From Tardiphaga sp. (GTDB lineage Bacteria > Pseudomonadota > Alphaproteobacteria > Rhizobiales > Xanthobacteraceae), in contig NZ_JAQGJT010000041.1 in assembly GCF_028290495.1 (NCBI RefSeq), positions 1-64,000 of the forward strand: a stretch of DNA of 64,000 bases, written 5' to 3'. A program made the translations under genes and the position numbers. This document shows, in pieces, positions 55,584-64,000 of the stretch. Below the pieces are notes generated by a model. That model ran no database searches. It was not told where the DNA came from and was given only the letters and a program-made list of their open reading frames with translations. How positions within the stretch are numbered: the stretch's first letter is position 1; each line of letters starts with the position of its first letter.

Positions 55584-56879
55584 ATGCCAATTCGCCTTTC
55601 TTCGCGCAGCGACGATTTCACGTCCGCGTTCGACGCCTTCCTGAACACCAAGCGCGAAGTCGCCGCCAATATCGAGGTCGCCACCCGGGCGATCGTCGAT
55701 GATGTTGCCGCGCGTGGCGATGCCGCTTTGCTCGAGGCCACCGCCAAGTTCGACCGGCTGACGCTGGAGGCCGCCGGCCTGCGCATCACCCCGGCCGAAG
55801 TCGAGGCCGCCCTTGCCGCCTGCGATCATGACACCGTCGACGCCCTGAAATTCGCCCGCGACCGCATCGAGGTGTTTCATCAGAGGCAATTGCCCAAGGA
55901 CGACCGCTTTACCGACGCGCTCGGCGTCGAGCTGGGCTGGCGCTGGAGCGCCATCGATGCCGTCGGCCTCTATGTCCCCGGCGGCACCGCGGCCTATCCG
56001 TCCTCGGTGCTGATGAATGCCGTGCCGGCCCGCGTTGCCGGCGTCGGCCGTGTGGTGATGGTCGTGCCGTCGCCTGACGGCAAGCTCAATCCGCTGGTGC
56101 TGGCCGCCGCCCATCTCGGCGGCGTCACCGAGATCTACCGCGTCGGTGGCGCGCAGGCGGTGGCCGCTCTGGCCTACGGCACCGTGACCATTGCGCCGGT
56201 CGCCAAGATCGTCGGCCCCGGCAATGCCTATGTCGCCGCCGCCAAACGCCAGGTGTTCGGCAAGGTAGGCATCGACATGATCGCCGGCCCGTCCGAAGTG
56301 CTTGTCATCGCCGACCACACCGGCAACCCCGACTGGATCGCGGCCGACCTCCTGGCGCAGGCCGAGCATGATGCCAATGCGCAGTCGATCCTGATCACCG
56401 ACAATGCGGCGCTGGCTGACGACGTCGCCCGTGCCGTCGAGGCCCAGCTCACCACGCTGCCTCGCGCCGACATCGCCCGGGCGTCGTGGGAGGCCTATGG
56501 CGCGATCATCCTGGTCGAGCGGCTGGACGAGGCCGTGCGGCTGGCCAACATCATCGCCGCCGAACATCTGGAGATCATCACCGCCGATCCCGAGGCGCTG
56601 TCGCTGGGCATCCGCAATGCCGGGGCGATCTTCCTGGGGGCGCACACCCCGGAGGCGATCGGTGATTATGTCGGCGGTTCCAACCACGTTTTGCCGACCG
56701 CGCGCTCGGCAAGGTTCTCTTCCGGGCTCGGGGTGCTTGACTTCATGAAGCGAACGTCGATCCTGAAATGCGGGCCGGACCAGCTAAGGGCGCTGGGACC
56801 GGCTGCGATGACGCTGGGCAAGGCCGAAGGCCTCGATGCCCACGCCCGTTCAGTTGGATTGCGCCTCAACCTGCGATGA
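55584..56879 (+). CDS. hisD: Histidinol dehydrogenase
   Basis: Last two steps of histidine synthesis, oxidising histidinol to histidine with NAD. The 431-residue zinc enzyme has [69 protein letters not shown] with zinc-binding His and Gln, and [20 protein letters not shown] at 55584 is chosen because the N-terminus ([12 protein letters not shown]) matches the family; the in-frame start at 55539 has no support. Stop overlaps the UPF0262 ATG (ATGA). Confidence 0.96.
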   Translation: MPIRLSSRSDDFTSAFDAFLNTKREVAANIEVATRAIVDDVAARGDAALLEATAKFDRLTLEAAGLRITPAEVEAALAACDHDTVDALKFARDRIEVFHQRQLPKDDRFTDALGVELGWRWSAIDAVGLYVPGGTAAYPSSVLMNAVPARVAGVGRVVMVVPSPDGKLNPLVLAAAHLGGVTEIYRVGGAQAVAALAYGTVTIAPVAKIVGPGNAYVAAAKRQVFGKVGIDMIAGPSEVLVIADHTGNPDWIAADLLAQAEHDANAQSILITDNAALADDVARAVEAQLTTLPRADIARASWEAYGAIILVERLDEAVRLANIIAAEHLEIITADPEALSLGIRNAGAIFLGAHTPEAIGDYVGGSNHVLPTARSARFSSGLGVLDFMKRTSILKCGPDQLRALGPAAMTLGKAEGLDAHARSVGLRLNLR

Positions 56880-57370
56880 AGACATCACCACCAGGGGACG
56901 ACACCGAGAACCGCATCGTCGCGGTGACGCTCGATGAGGAATCGATCGGCCGTTCCGGGCCGGATATCGAGCACGAGCGTGCGATCGCGATCTACGATCT
57001 GGTGGAAAAGAACCTGTTCGCGCCGGGGGGCGCCGGGAAAGGTCCGTTCACGCTGCATATCGGAATCACCGGCAACCGGCTGATGTTCGACATCCGCCAC
57101 GAGGATGCCAGCCAGGTCGTCGTCCACCTGCTGTCGCTGACGCCGTTCCGCCGCATCGTGAAGGACTACTTCATGATCTGCGACAGCTATTACCAGGCGA
57201 TCCGCACCGCGACACCCGACAAGATCGAGGCCATCGACATGGGCCGCCGCGGCATCCATGACGAGGGCTCGCGCACGTTGATGGAGCGGCTGGACGGCAA
57301 GGTGCGGGTCGACTTCGAGACCGCGCGCCGGCTGTTTACGCTGATCTCCGTGCTGCACTGGAAGGGCTGA
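56876..57370 (+). CDS. UPF0262 family protein
   Basis: A 164-residue conserved protein specific to alphaproteobacteria. Blocks: [96 protein letters not shown] and [18 protein letters not shown]. No biochemical role known. It overlaps hisD by four bases and keeps its usual place before the phosphatase-like gene. Confidence 0.92.
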   Translation: MKTSPPGDDTENRIVAVTLDEESIGRSGPDIEHERAIAIYDLVEKNLFAPGGAGKGPFTLHIGITGNRLMFDIRHEDASQVVVHLLSLTPFRRIVKDYFMICDSYYQAIRTATPDKIEAIDMGRRGIHDEGSRTLMERLDGKVRVDFETARRLFTLISVLHWKG

Positions 57371-57459
57371 GCATGGCCCGGAAAAGTGGCATGCGGTATT
57401 CCCTGACAAACGACTTCGTTTGTCAAAAGGCCATGCTCGCTCACGAGAAAGCCTGACGC

Positions 57460-57927
57460 GTGGCGGAGCCCCCGCGTGTGCGCGCGCCGCAGGCCGTGCT
57501 GTTCGCCTGCGGCCAGAACAGCATCCGTTCGGTGATGGCCGCCAGTATGCTGCAGCAGATGTTCCCGCAGGCGATGTATGTGAAATCCGCCGGCGTCAAA
57601 AAGGGCGCACTCGATCCGTTCGTCGTCGCCGTGATGGCCGAGCTTGGCCAGGATGTGTCGAAGCACAAGCCGACCACCTTCGAGGAACTCGACGACTGGG
57701 AAGGCCTCAATTTCGATCTCATCATTACGCTGTCGCCGGAGGCGCACCACAAGGCGCTGGAGCTGACCCGCACCAATGCGGCCGACGTCGAATACTGGCC
57801 AACCCAGGACCCTTCGGGAACCGAAGGGAACCGTGAGCAGCGTCTGCAGGCCTATCGCGAGGTCTGCGACAGTCTGCTGTTGCGGATACGCAAGCGCTTT
57901 TCCAAAGGCGGCGCGGCCAGCGGGTAA
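57460..57927 (+). CDS. Low-molecular-weight phosphatase / arsenate-reductase-like protein
   Basis: A 155-residue protein of the low-molecular-weight tyrosine phosphatase fold. The P-loop is FACGQNSIRSVMAA, i.e. CX5R with Cys near residue 17, and WPTQDPSGTEG carries the general-acid Asp region (DP). LSPEAHHKALE lies between. Related proteins act as phosphatases or arsenate reductases; no ars genes are near, so phosphatase-like function is as likely. The GTG start at 57460 is tentative; no ATG fits upstream. Lies 89 bases after the UPF0262 gene, before maf. Confidence 0.85.
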   Translation: MAEPPRVRAPQAVLFACGQNSIRSVMAASMLQQMFPQAMYVKSAGVKKGALDPFVVAVMAELGQDVSKHKPTTFEELDDWEGLNFDLIITLSPEAHHKALELTRTNAADVEYWPTQDPSGTEGNREQRLQAYREVCDSLLLRIRKRFSKGGAASG

Positions 57928-58005
57928 CCCAATCTCCGGCCTGCGGTTGTCGAAGCTCTGCCCTTCCGATAGGTTCCGCGCGCCCTTCCAGGATAGATCA
58001 ACCGT

Positions 58006-58629
58006 ATGCTCGGCCGTCCCAAATTCGTTCTCGCCTCCGGCTCGCCTCGCCGCCTCAGCCTGCTCAACCAGGCGGGCATCGAGCCCGATGCGCTGCGCCC
58101 CGCCGATGTCGACGAGACGCCGAAGCGCGGCGAGTTGCCGCGCAGCTGCGCCAACCGGCTGGCCCGCGCCAAGGCCGACGCGGCGCTGAAAGCCGTGCAA
58201 CTCGACGACGACCTGCGCGGCTCGTTTATTCTCGCTGCCGATACCGTGGTCGCGGTCGGCCGCCGCATCCTGCCGAAGGCCGATCTGGCCGACGAGGCGT
58301 CGCAATGCCTGCGGCTGCTGTCCGGCCGCAACCACCGCGTCTACACCGCGGTCTGCATTGTGACGCCGAAGGAAACTTTTCGGCAGCGGCTGATCGAGAC
58401 CCGCGTTCGGTTCAAGCGGCTGACCGACGAGGACATCCGCGCCTACATCGATTGCGGCGAATGGCGCGGCAAGGCCGGCGGCTATGCCGTGCAGGGCATC
58501 GCTGGGTCCTTCGTGGTGAAGATGGTCGGCTCCTACACCAACATCGTCGGCCTGCCGCTGTACGAGACGGTGTCGCTGCTGTCCGGCGAGGGCTTTCCGA
58601 TTCGCGACGGCTGGCTCAATGCCAGCTGA
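58006..58629 (+). CDS. maf: Maf nucleotide pyrophosphatase
   Basis: House-cleaning nucleoside triphosphate pyrophosphatase (Maf/HAM1 superfamily), 207 residues; homologues also affect septum formation. [19 protein letters not shown] is the signature loop; [24 protein letters not shown] and [16 protein letters not shown] complete the active site. The last eleven bases overlap the start of yacG, indicating a coupled pair. Confidence 0.94.
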   Translation: MLGRPKFVLASGSPRRLSLLNQAGIEPDALRPADVDETPKRGELPRSCANRLARAKADAALKAVQLDDDLRGSFILAADTVVAVGRRILPKADLADEASQCLRLLSGRNHRVYTAVCIVTPKETFRQRLIETRVRFKRLTDEDIRAYIDCGEWRGKAGGYAVQGIAGSFVVKMVGSYTNIVGLPLYETVSLLSGEGFPIRDGWLNAS

Positions 58630-58804
58630 TTCCCTGAAAACGCCGGCGCGGCCGGCCAAACCATGCCCGATCTGCGCCAAACCCGCGGTCGAGGCGTCGA
58701 AGCCGTTCTGTTCGGAGCGCTGCCGCGACGTCGATTTGAATCGCTGGTTGTCGAATTCCTATTCGATTCCCGGAAAGCCCAACGACGACGAAGATGCTGA
58801 TTAG
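58619..58804 (+). CDS. yacG: DNA gyrase inhibitor YacG
   Basis: A 61-residue zinc-finger protein. CPICAKPA and [16 protein letters not shown] supply the four Cys ligands of the treble-clef finger, and the Trp and conserved acidic tail (DDDEDAD-like) match YacG, which in E. coli binds GyrB and inhibits gyrase. Starts at ATG 58619 inside maf. Confidence 0.92.
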   Translation: MPADSLKTPARPAKPCPICAKPAVEASKPFCSERCRDVDLNRWLSNSYSIPGKPNDDEDAD

Positions 58805-58953
58805 CGATTCGCGGTCCAAGCGGGCCGGTAGTGCAGCTGTTAACCCTTGATCCAACGGCAAAATCGGCTTTTTCAGCAATCGTCATCGAGCGGGTGGACA
58901 TGGCAGCCCAGCCTGCCTATAAACCGGCGCTCCCGGACGCGTTCCGGGACGAT

Positions 58954-59029
58954 GCCCGGGTAGCTCAGTTGGTAGAGCATGCGACTGAAAATCGCAGTGT
59001 CGGTGGTTCGAACCCGCCCCCGGGCACCA
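58954..59029 (+). tRNA. tRNA-Phe (anticodon GAA)
   Basis: 76 bases including CCA. GCCCGGG / CCCGGGC acceptor stem, TAGCTCAGTTGGTAGAGC D-arm, anticodon arm GCGACTGAAAATCGC with GAA at 58987-58989, and GGTGGTTCGAACCCGCC T-arm. It follows yacG by 150 bases. Confidence 0.97.
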
Positions 59030-59246
59030 TCATTTTTCATCGCAGTGCTTTCCGTCATCCTTCCATCGCGTTGTCCCGACAGGGCAGGGCGGGCCGCAGC
59101 ACATGCGACGTCATGACCCCAGCCGGCAAGGCAGCACCGGTTTATCCGGGCTGAATCCGTGCGCTCCCTGTCGCCGTCCGGGAGACTGCCGGGGGTGACA
59201 GCGTCCGCAGGCTCGATGTTTCGTAGCCCTCACCCGAATCGCTTCG

Positions 59247-59281
59247 CCATCCACCTCTCCCCGACGGGGTGAGATGGATGG
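59247..59281. repeat. Palindromic repeat in the tRNA-Phe / SBP gap
   Basis: CCATCCACCTCTCCCC and GGGGTGAGATGGATGG around a GAC loop, 14 of 16 pairs matched. It is the main feature of the 335-base gap 59030-59364 and resembles the CTCTCCCC-type repeat at 9.8 kb. No gene seen in the gap. Confidence 0.6.
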
Positions 59282-59364
59282 CCATTGCCGTCCCGGGGCA
59301 GGTTTGATGAGTCGAGCTCTGTCGGAAGCTGCCGCGCTGGATCAGTCGCGCTCGTTCGCGCGGA

Positions 59365-60579
59365 CTATAGAGCGCCCGGGCACGCGCCTTCGCTGAGAGG
59401 CCGGAACGCTTTGTCACCGGGGATGACGGAGATGACCTTGTAATAGTCATACGGCCTCGTGGACTCAGAGGGCTTTTTCACTTCGACCAGATACATGTCG
59501 TGAACGACCCGGCCGTCTTTCCGGACGGTTGTCTTGCCGAAAAGCGGATCGTCGAACGCGCCGTTTGCGCGCAGCGTCGAGACCACGGCGGCGCCATCCT
59601 TCGCACTGCCCGACTTGGCGACGGCATTGAGATAGGCCAGCGTGGCGGAATAGCTTCCCGCCTGGCTCATCGACGGCATCTTGCCGCCCATGCGCTTGGC
59701 GAAGCGCTCGCCGAACGCCCGCGTCTTGTCATTGAGGTCCCAGTAGAAGGCGGTGGTCAGTTGCAGGCCGTTGGACAGCTTCAGGCCGATGGCATGGATA
59801 TCGTTGATGAAGACGATGAGGCCGACCAGCTTCTGTCCGCCGGCGATAAGCCCGAATTCGCCCGCGGTCCTGATGGCGTTGATCGTATCGGTCCCACCAT
59901 TTGCCAGGCCGATGATCTGGGCTTTCGAACTCTGCGCCTGCAGGAGAAACGACGAGAAATCGGTGGCGCCGAGCGGATGCCGGACAGAGCCGAGAACCGT
60001 GCCGCCGTTGACCTTCACAACCTCGGAGGCCTCGCGCTCCATCGTCGTCCCGAAGGTGTAGTCCGCAGTCAGAAAGTACCAGCTCTTGCCGCCGCTTTTC
60101 ACGACCGCCTCGGCGGTTCCGTGCGAGCTCGACCAGGTATCCCAGACCCAGTGAAGGGAATTCGGCGTGCACGCCTTGCCGGAGATGTCCGAGGTCCCCG
60201 CGGTCGTGGCGATCATCACCTTGTTCTTCTCTTTGGCGATACCGGCGACGGCCAGCGCGACGCCGCTGGTCGGAATGTCGATGATGAGGTCGACATTCTC
60301 GGTATCGAACCAGCGCCGGGCGATCGCAGCCCCGGTGTCCGGCTTGTTTTGCGGATCGGCAGAGACGACCTCAACCGAAACGGTCTTGTTCGCTGCGCGA
60401 AAATCCTCGACCGCCATGTTGACGGCTTCCAGCGAGCCCTGACCGGAGAAGTCCGCATAGGGGCCGGTCATGTCGCTCATGACGCCGATCTTGGCCGTGA
60501 TCGGCTCTGCATTCGCGGCACCGGCGGCGGTCAGCATCATGGCACCGACCCATAGACTTCTCGCAATCGCGCTCGTCAT
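59365..60579 (-). CDS. ABC transporter substrate-binding protein (LivJ type)
   Basis: Periplasmic binding protein of 404 residues, family of branched-chain amino acid/aromatic acid receptors. Signal peptide MTSAIARSLWVGAMMLTAAGAANAEP; then KIGVMSDMTGPYADFSGQGSLEAVNMAVEDF, TSDISGKACTPNSLHWVWDTWSSSHGTAEAVVKSG, and TADYTFGTTMEREA, usual for receptors of aromatic or alicyclic acids in these bacteria. The permease and ATPase genes are not in the window. It is divergent from the badH-aliB-aliA operon with shared palindromes, so a role in taking up alicyclic or aromatic acids is inferred. Confidence 0.88.
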   Translation of the reverse strand: MTSAIARSLWVGAMMLTAAGAANAEPITAKIGVMSDMTGPYADFSGQGSLEAVNMAVEDFRAANKTVSVEVVSADPQNKPDTGAAIARRWFDTENVDLIIDIPTSGVALAVAGIAKEKNKVMIATTAGTSDISGKACTPNSLHWVWDTWSSSHGTAEAVVKSGGKSWYFLTADYTFGTTMEREASEVVKVNGGTVLGSVRHPLGATDFSSFLLQAQSSKAQIIGLANGGTDTINAIRTAGEFGLIAGGQKLVGLIVFINDIHAIGLKLSNGLQLTTAFYWDLNDKTRAFGERFAKRMGGKMPSMSQAGSYSATLAYLNAVAKSGSAKDGAAVVSTLRANGAFDDPLFGKTTVRKDGRVVHDMYLVEVKKPSESTRPYDYYKVISVIPGDKAFRPLSEGACPGAL

Positions 60580-60652
60580 GACTTCCCCCAGTTGTGTTTT
60601 TATCGCGATGGAACTCTCGCTCTAAACCCGATAGGCGAGCCTGAAATATATT

Positions 60653-60664
60653 GCAATACATTGA
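60653..60664. promoter_or_regulatory. Operator-like palindrome 1
   Basis: GCAATACATTGA, ten of twelve positions identical to the perfect palindrome at 60735-60746, about 80 bases away. It lies close to the substrate-binding protein start; inferred repressor site. Confidence 0.5.
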
Positions 60665-60734
60665 TATAAAAACTCAAGGTTCGCCACCTCCCAGGGTTTT
60701 TGCGTCTAAAGCGCACTGTTGGATCAAATATAGA

Positions 60735-60746
60735 TCAATGCATTGA
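60735..60746. promoter_or_regulatory. Operator-like palindrome 2
   Basis: TCAATGCATTGA, a perfect 12-base dyad 56 bases before the badH start. Two like sites in one divergent promoter region suggest a MarR- or TetR-type repressor that answers to an acyl-CoA intermediate. The regulator gene is not in the window. Confidence 0.55.
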
Positions 60747-60801
60747 CATATTATGGTTGCTGGGACATACCCTCGCGACTAATCGGATACGGGAGAGCGC
60801 G

Positions 60802-61569
60802 ATGCGAGGACTTCAATCGAAAATTGCGGTTGTCACCGGTGGTGGCGGCGGTATTGGCGGCGCCACGTGCCTCCGCTTTGCCGCCGAGGGTGCGGCGGTG
60901 GCGGTGTTCGACATCAATGCCGAGGCAGCCGAACGGACCGTCGCGGCCATTACGGCCAATGGAGGCAACGCCGCAGCCTTTGCCTGCGATATCGCCGATC
61001 AAGCCGGCGTGGTGAGCGCCGTTGCCCGTGTCAATGAAGCGCTCGGACCGATCGATATTCTGGTCAACAATGCCGGCTGGGATGTCTTCAAGCCGTTCCT
61101 CAAGACGACCCCGGACGAATGGCAGAAGCTGATCGCCATCAACCTGACCGGTGCGCTCAATATGCATCATGCGATTCTCCCGCAGATGGTCGAGCGACGC
61201 GGCGGCCGTGTCGTCAACATCGCATCCGACGCGGCCCGCGTGGGCTCGTCCGGTGAAGCGGTCTATGCGGCCTGCAAGGCTGGCCTTGTCGGCTTCACCA
61301 AGACGCTGGCGCGCGAACATGCGCGCGACGGCATTACGCTCAACGTCGTCTGCCCAGGTCCCACGGACACCGCGCTGCTCGGCGACTTCCTCAAGGCATC
61401 GAGCAATCCGGAAAAGCTGCAGGAAGCCTTCCGGCGTTCAATCCCGCTCGGCCGCATCGGCGCGCCGACCGACCTTCCGGGCGCGATCTGCTTCTTCGCG
61501 AGCGAGGATGCGGCCTTCATCACCGGCCAGGTCCTGAGCGTCTCCGGCGGCCTGACGATGGCGGGCTGA
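60802..61569 (+). CDS. badH: 2-hydroxycyclohexanecarboxyl-CoA dehydrogenase (BadH-like SDR)
   Basis: Short-chain dehydrogenase of 255 residues. VVTGGGGGIGGATCLRFA is the NAD site, IDILVNNAGWDVFKPFLKT and NIASDAARVGSSGEAVYAACKAG carry the catalytic Ser, Tyr and Lys. The run NNAGWD-F-KPF and ASDAARVGSSGEAVYAACK agrees closely with BadH of Rhodopseudomonas palustris as I remember it, which oxidises 2-hydroxycyclohexanecarboxyl-CoA in ring degradation. GGGAGAG precedes the ATG. aliB starts two bases after its stop. Confidence 0.85.
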   Translation: MRGLQSKIAVVTGGGGGIGGATCLRFAAEGAAVAVFDINAEAAERTVAAITANGGNAAAFACDIADQAGVVSAVARVNEALGPIDILVNNAGWDVFKPFLKTTPDEWQKLIAINLTGALNMHHAILPQMVERRGGRVVNIASDAARVGSSGEAVYAACKAGLVGFTKTLAREHARDGITLNVVCPGPTDTALLGDFLKASSNPEKLQEAFRRSIPLGRIGAPTDLPGAICFFASEDAAFITGQVLSVSGGLTMAG

Positions 61570-61571
61570 CC

Positions 61572-62723
61572 ATGAGCTTCGCATTCACGGACGATCAGCT
61601 CGCGTTCCAGGAAACGGCCCGGCGCTTCGCACGCGAGAAACTCGCGCCCGGTTACCAAAGTCGGGAGACCGAGGGCAAAATCAACCGCGCGCTGTTGCGG
61701 GAGATGGGCGAACTCGGGCTCATTGCGCCCGAGCTTCCGGAAGGACTCGGCGGGCTCGGCGCCAGCAGCGTCACCAGCGGGCTGATCGCGGAAGCGATCG
61801 GCTATGCCGACATCAACGTGGCCTATATCCAGATTCTCGGCTCGCTCAACGGCAAGATCATCGCGACGCACGCGTCAAAGCAGCTTGCCAGCCAGTGGTT
61901 ACCCCGGCTCGTGGCGGGTGAGGTCATTGTGGCGATCGGCCTGACTGAACCGCGCGGCGGGTCGGATGCCGCCAATCTTGTCCTAAGTGCCCGCCGTGAT
62001 GGCGACAGCTACATTCTGAATGGCGAGAAATCGTCCATCAGCATGGCGGATCAGGCCGATGCGGTGGTGCTGTTCGCGCGCACCGGGACGGTCGAAAGCG
62101 GTGCCCGCGGCGTCAGCGCATTCCTCGTCCCGATGAACACGCCGGGCGTCTCGACCCAGCGGTATAACGATCTCGGCAGCAAGGCGATCGGTCGAAGCTC
62201 GATCTTCTTCGACAACGTCGTCGTCCCCGCCGATAACCGGCTGGCGGACGAGGGCGCCGGCTTTGTTCAAGTCATGCAGGGCTTCGATTTCAGCCGCGCG
62301 CTGATCGGCTTGCAGGTGCTGGGATCGGCGCAAGCCTCGCTGGACGAAAGCTGGGCCTATATCCAGCAGCGCGAAGCGTTCGGCAGCAAGCTTTCAAAGA
62401 ATCAGGGCGTGACCTTTCCTCTGGCGGAAGCGGAGACGCTGGTCGCCGCCGGGCGTCAGCTTTGTTTCCACACCCTGGCCCTCAAGGACGCGGACAAGCC
62501 GCACACCGCGGAAGCCGCGATGTGCAAATGGTTCGCTCCGAAGACCGCGGTGGATGTCATCCACCAGTGTTTACTGACGCATGGCCACTATGGCTGGTCG
62601 CTCGACCTGCCTCACCAGCAGCGACTGCGCGATGTCATGGGCCTGGAGATCGGCGACGGCACCGCGCAGATTATGAAGCTCGTCATCGCACGAGAAAAAC
62701 TCAGAGGCGCAGCAAACAAATAA
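61572..62723 (+). CDS. aliB: Cyclohexanecarboxyl-CoA dehydrogenase (AliB-like acyl-CoA dehydrogenase)
   Basis: FAD enzyme of the acyl-CoA dehydrogenase family, 383 residues. IAIGLTEPRGGSDAANL is the FAD-binding signature; YNDLGSKAIGRSSIFFDNVVVP and QQREAFGSKLSKNQGVTFPLAEAE are family blocks. The general base and the C-terminal HGHYGWSLDLPHQQRLRDVMGLEIGDGTAQIMKL segment follow. With badH and a cyclohexanecarboxylate-type ligase it fits AliB, which makes cyclohexene-1-carboxyl-CoA. The specific substrate rests on context. Confidence 0.84.
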   Translation: MSFAFTDDQLAFQETARRFAREKLAPGYQSRETEGKINRALLREMGELGLIAPELPEGLGGLGASSVTSGLIAEAIGYADINVAYIQILGSLNGKIIATHASKQLASQWLPRLVAGEVIVAIGLTEPRGGSDAANLVLSARRDGDSYILNGEKSSISMADQADAVVLFARTGTVESGARGVSAFLVPMNTPGVSTQRYNDLGSKAIGRSSIFFDNVVVPADNRLADEGAGFVQVMQGFDFSRALIGLQVLGSAQASLDESWAYIQQREAFGSKLSKNQGVTFPLAEAETLVAAGRQLCFHTLALKDADKPHTAEAAMCKWFAPKTAVDVIHQCLLTHGHYGWSLDLPHQQRLRDVMGLEIGDGTAQIMKLVIAREKLRGAANK

Positions 62724-62750
62724 CAGCGTCCTAGCCGGGAGGGGAATATC

Positions 62751-64000
62751 GTGGAATTTGACGCCATATTGATACCGCCACGCCGTGCCGCCATGATCGA
62801 ACAACGTCTCTGGCACGATCAGACCATCAATGGCTATCTCGATGCGTGCGTCGCTTCCTGTCCGGACAAGGTCGCTCTGACAGCCGTGTCTTTGGAGAGC
62901 GGCACGGTCAGGCGCTTTACCTATAGCGAGATGGCGACCATGGCGGATCGCATCGCCGTCGGTCTGTCGCGCCTGGGCGTTGGTCGAAACGACGTTGTCT
63001 CGATGCAAATGCCCAACTGGTGGCAGTTCACGCTGACCTACCTCGCCTGCTCGCGCATCGGCGCCGTCCTCAATCCCCTGATGCATATTTTCCGCGAGCG
63101 TGAGCTCTCGTTCATGCTCCAGCACGGCGCGAGCAAGGTCGTCATCGTGCCCCGGAAGTTTCGTGGTTTCGACCACGAGGCCATGATCGACGGACTGCGG
63201 GCGAACCTTCCCGACCTTCAGCACGTTGTCGTGGTGGACGGCGCGGGTTCGAACAGTTTTGAAGAACTGCTGAGCGGACCGAAATGGGAGGAAGTCGCCG
63301 ACGCCCAGGAAATCCTGACGCGTAACCGACCTGGCGCCGACGACGTCATGCAGCTGATCTATACGTCGGGGACGACGGGTGAGCCGAAGGGCGTCATGCA
63401 CTCGGCCAACACCACGATGGCCAATATCATTCCCTACGCGCAGCGCCTGAACCTCGGCGCCGATGATGTCGTGCTGATGGCGTCGCCAATGGCTCATCAG
63501 ACCGGCTTCATGTACGGGCTGATGATGCCGATCATGCTGCGCGGCAGTGTCGTGTTACAGGATATTTGGGATCCCAAAAAGGCGGTCGAGCTGATCCGCG
63601 CCGAGGGCGTGAGCTTCACGATGGCATCCACACCGTTCCTCACCGATCTGGCAAAGACCGTGGGCGAGAGCGGCCAGGGCGTTCCGTCGCTGCGCACCTT
63701 CCTGTGCGCGGGCGCTCCCATTCCCGGTCCTCTTGTGGAGAATGCGCGCAAGATGCTCGGTGCGAAGATCGTGTCCGCGTGGGGCATGACCGAGAATGGC
63801 GCGGTCACGCTGATCAAGATCGATGACGATGACGAGCGGGCTTTCAATACGTCGGGCTGCCCGTTGCCGGGATCTGAAATATGCGTTGTCGATGCGGATG
63901 GCCAACGGTTGCCTTCCAATACGGAAGGCAGATTGCTGGTCCGCTCCTGTTCGAATTTCGGCGGCTACCTGCGCAGACCTCATTTGAACGCCACCGATAC
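62751..64000 (+). CDS. aliA: Cyclohexanecarboxylate-CoA ligase-like AMP-forming synthetase (partial)
   Basis: Acyl-CoA synthetase; the reading frame is open to the window end, giving about 416 residues of an expected 540-550. My translation from GTG 62751 (nine bases after GGGAGG) begins VEFDAILIPPRRAAMIEQRLWHDQTINGYLDACVASCPDKVAL. YTSGTTGEPKGVMHS is the AMP-binding P-loop, MASPMAHQTGFMYGLM and AWGMTENGAVTL are further core motifs. Third gene of the badH-aliB operon; AliA activates cyclohexanecarboxylate. The C-terminal lysine domain is beyond the edge. Confidence 0.85.
   Translation, partial: MEFDAILIPPRRAAMIEQRLWHDQTINGYLDACVASCPDKVALTAVSLESGTVRRFTYSEMATMADRIAVGLSRLGVGRNDVVSMQMPNWWQFTLTYLACSRIGAVLNPLMHIFRERELSFMLQHGASKVVIVPRKFRGFDHEAMIDGLRANLPDLQHVVVVDGAGSNSFEELLSGPKWEEVADAQEILTRNRPGADDVMQLIYTSGTTGEPKGVMHSANTTMANIIPYAQRLNLGADDVVLMASPMAHQTGFMYGLMMPIMLRGSVVLQDIWDPKKAVELIRAEGVSFTMASTPFLTDLAKTVGESGQGVPSLRTFLCAGAPIPGPLVENARKMLGAKIVSAWGMTENGAVTLIKIDDDDERAFNTSGCPLPGSEICVVDADGQRLPSNTEGRLLVRSCSNFGGYLRRPHLNATD

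Overview
The window is high-GC DNA from an alphaproteobacterium of the Bradyrhizobium / Rhodopseudomonas / Afipia group (Nitrobacteraceae). This is inferred from an aa3 oxidase cluster in the order coxB-coxA-ctaB-(CoxF-like)-ctaG-coxC-DUF983-surf1 followed by thrC and an M16 peptidase, an Fo ATP synthase operon with both b and b' subunits and no F1 genes beside it, an ALAS-type hemA, the murA-DUF2948-hisD-UPF0262-LMWPTP-maf-yacG-tRNA-Phe block, and a BadH/AliB/AliA-type alicyclic acid operon. No phage, insertion sequence, CRISPR array or rRNA was seen.

Layout. 1-4 kb: signal peptidase I (cut by the window edge) and TldD on the minus strand, a PepSY membrane protein, and an IalB-family protein. 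4.4-14.4 kb: cytochrome c oxidase structural and assembly genes, then thrC, an M16 peptidase and a GNAT acetyltransferase. 14.6-19.6 kb: a lipoprotein, the atpI-B-E-F'-F operon (minus), a DsbA-like isomerase and a secreted protein. 19.7-26.6 kb: an MHS-type MFS transporter, a LuxR-type response regulator and a 1172-residue hybrid kinase with a solute-symporter sensor domain. 26.6-31.1 kb: hemA with an FNR/FixK box upstream, an MBL hydrolase, bioB and an outer-membrane beta-barrel protein preceded by four TTAA half-sites spaced exactly 11 bp (CtrA-like).

31.7-46.2 kb is a self-contained selenium island. On the minus strand are tlpA-like, Tat-transglutaminase, a small secreted protein and selD. 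On the plus strand is a membrane-bound formate dehydrogenase (fdhA with an in-frame UGA and a bacterial SECIS hairpin, fdhB, fdhC), then fdhE, selA, a Sel1-repeat gene, selB, the tRNA-Sec gene selC, and two unrecognised genes. The selB reading frame runs through the entire selC gene and stops one codon after its CCA end. The genes together supply selenophosphate (SelD), Sec-tRNA (SelA, SelC), the dedicated elongation factor (SelB) and the one visible selenoprotein client.

46.3-47.9 kb: a small decayed integrative element beside tRNA-Thr, bounded by a 28-bp repeat of the tRNA 3' end, with a recombinase that looks like a fusion of a tyrosine-integrase N-terminus and a serine-recombinase C-terminus, a second resolvase fragment and an AT-richer MoaF-like gene. 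48-53 kb: a cNMP-binding/thioredoxin-reductase-like protein lacking the CxxC, and small metabolic genes. 53.2-59 kb: the murA to tRNA-Phe block, interrupted by a DUF559 nuclease gene framed by about 60-bp inverted repeats. 59.4-64 kb: an ABC substrate-binding protein divergent from a cyclohexanecarboxylate-type operon (badH-aliB-aliA, the last cut by the window edge), with matching palindromes in the shared promoter region.
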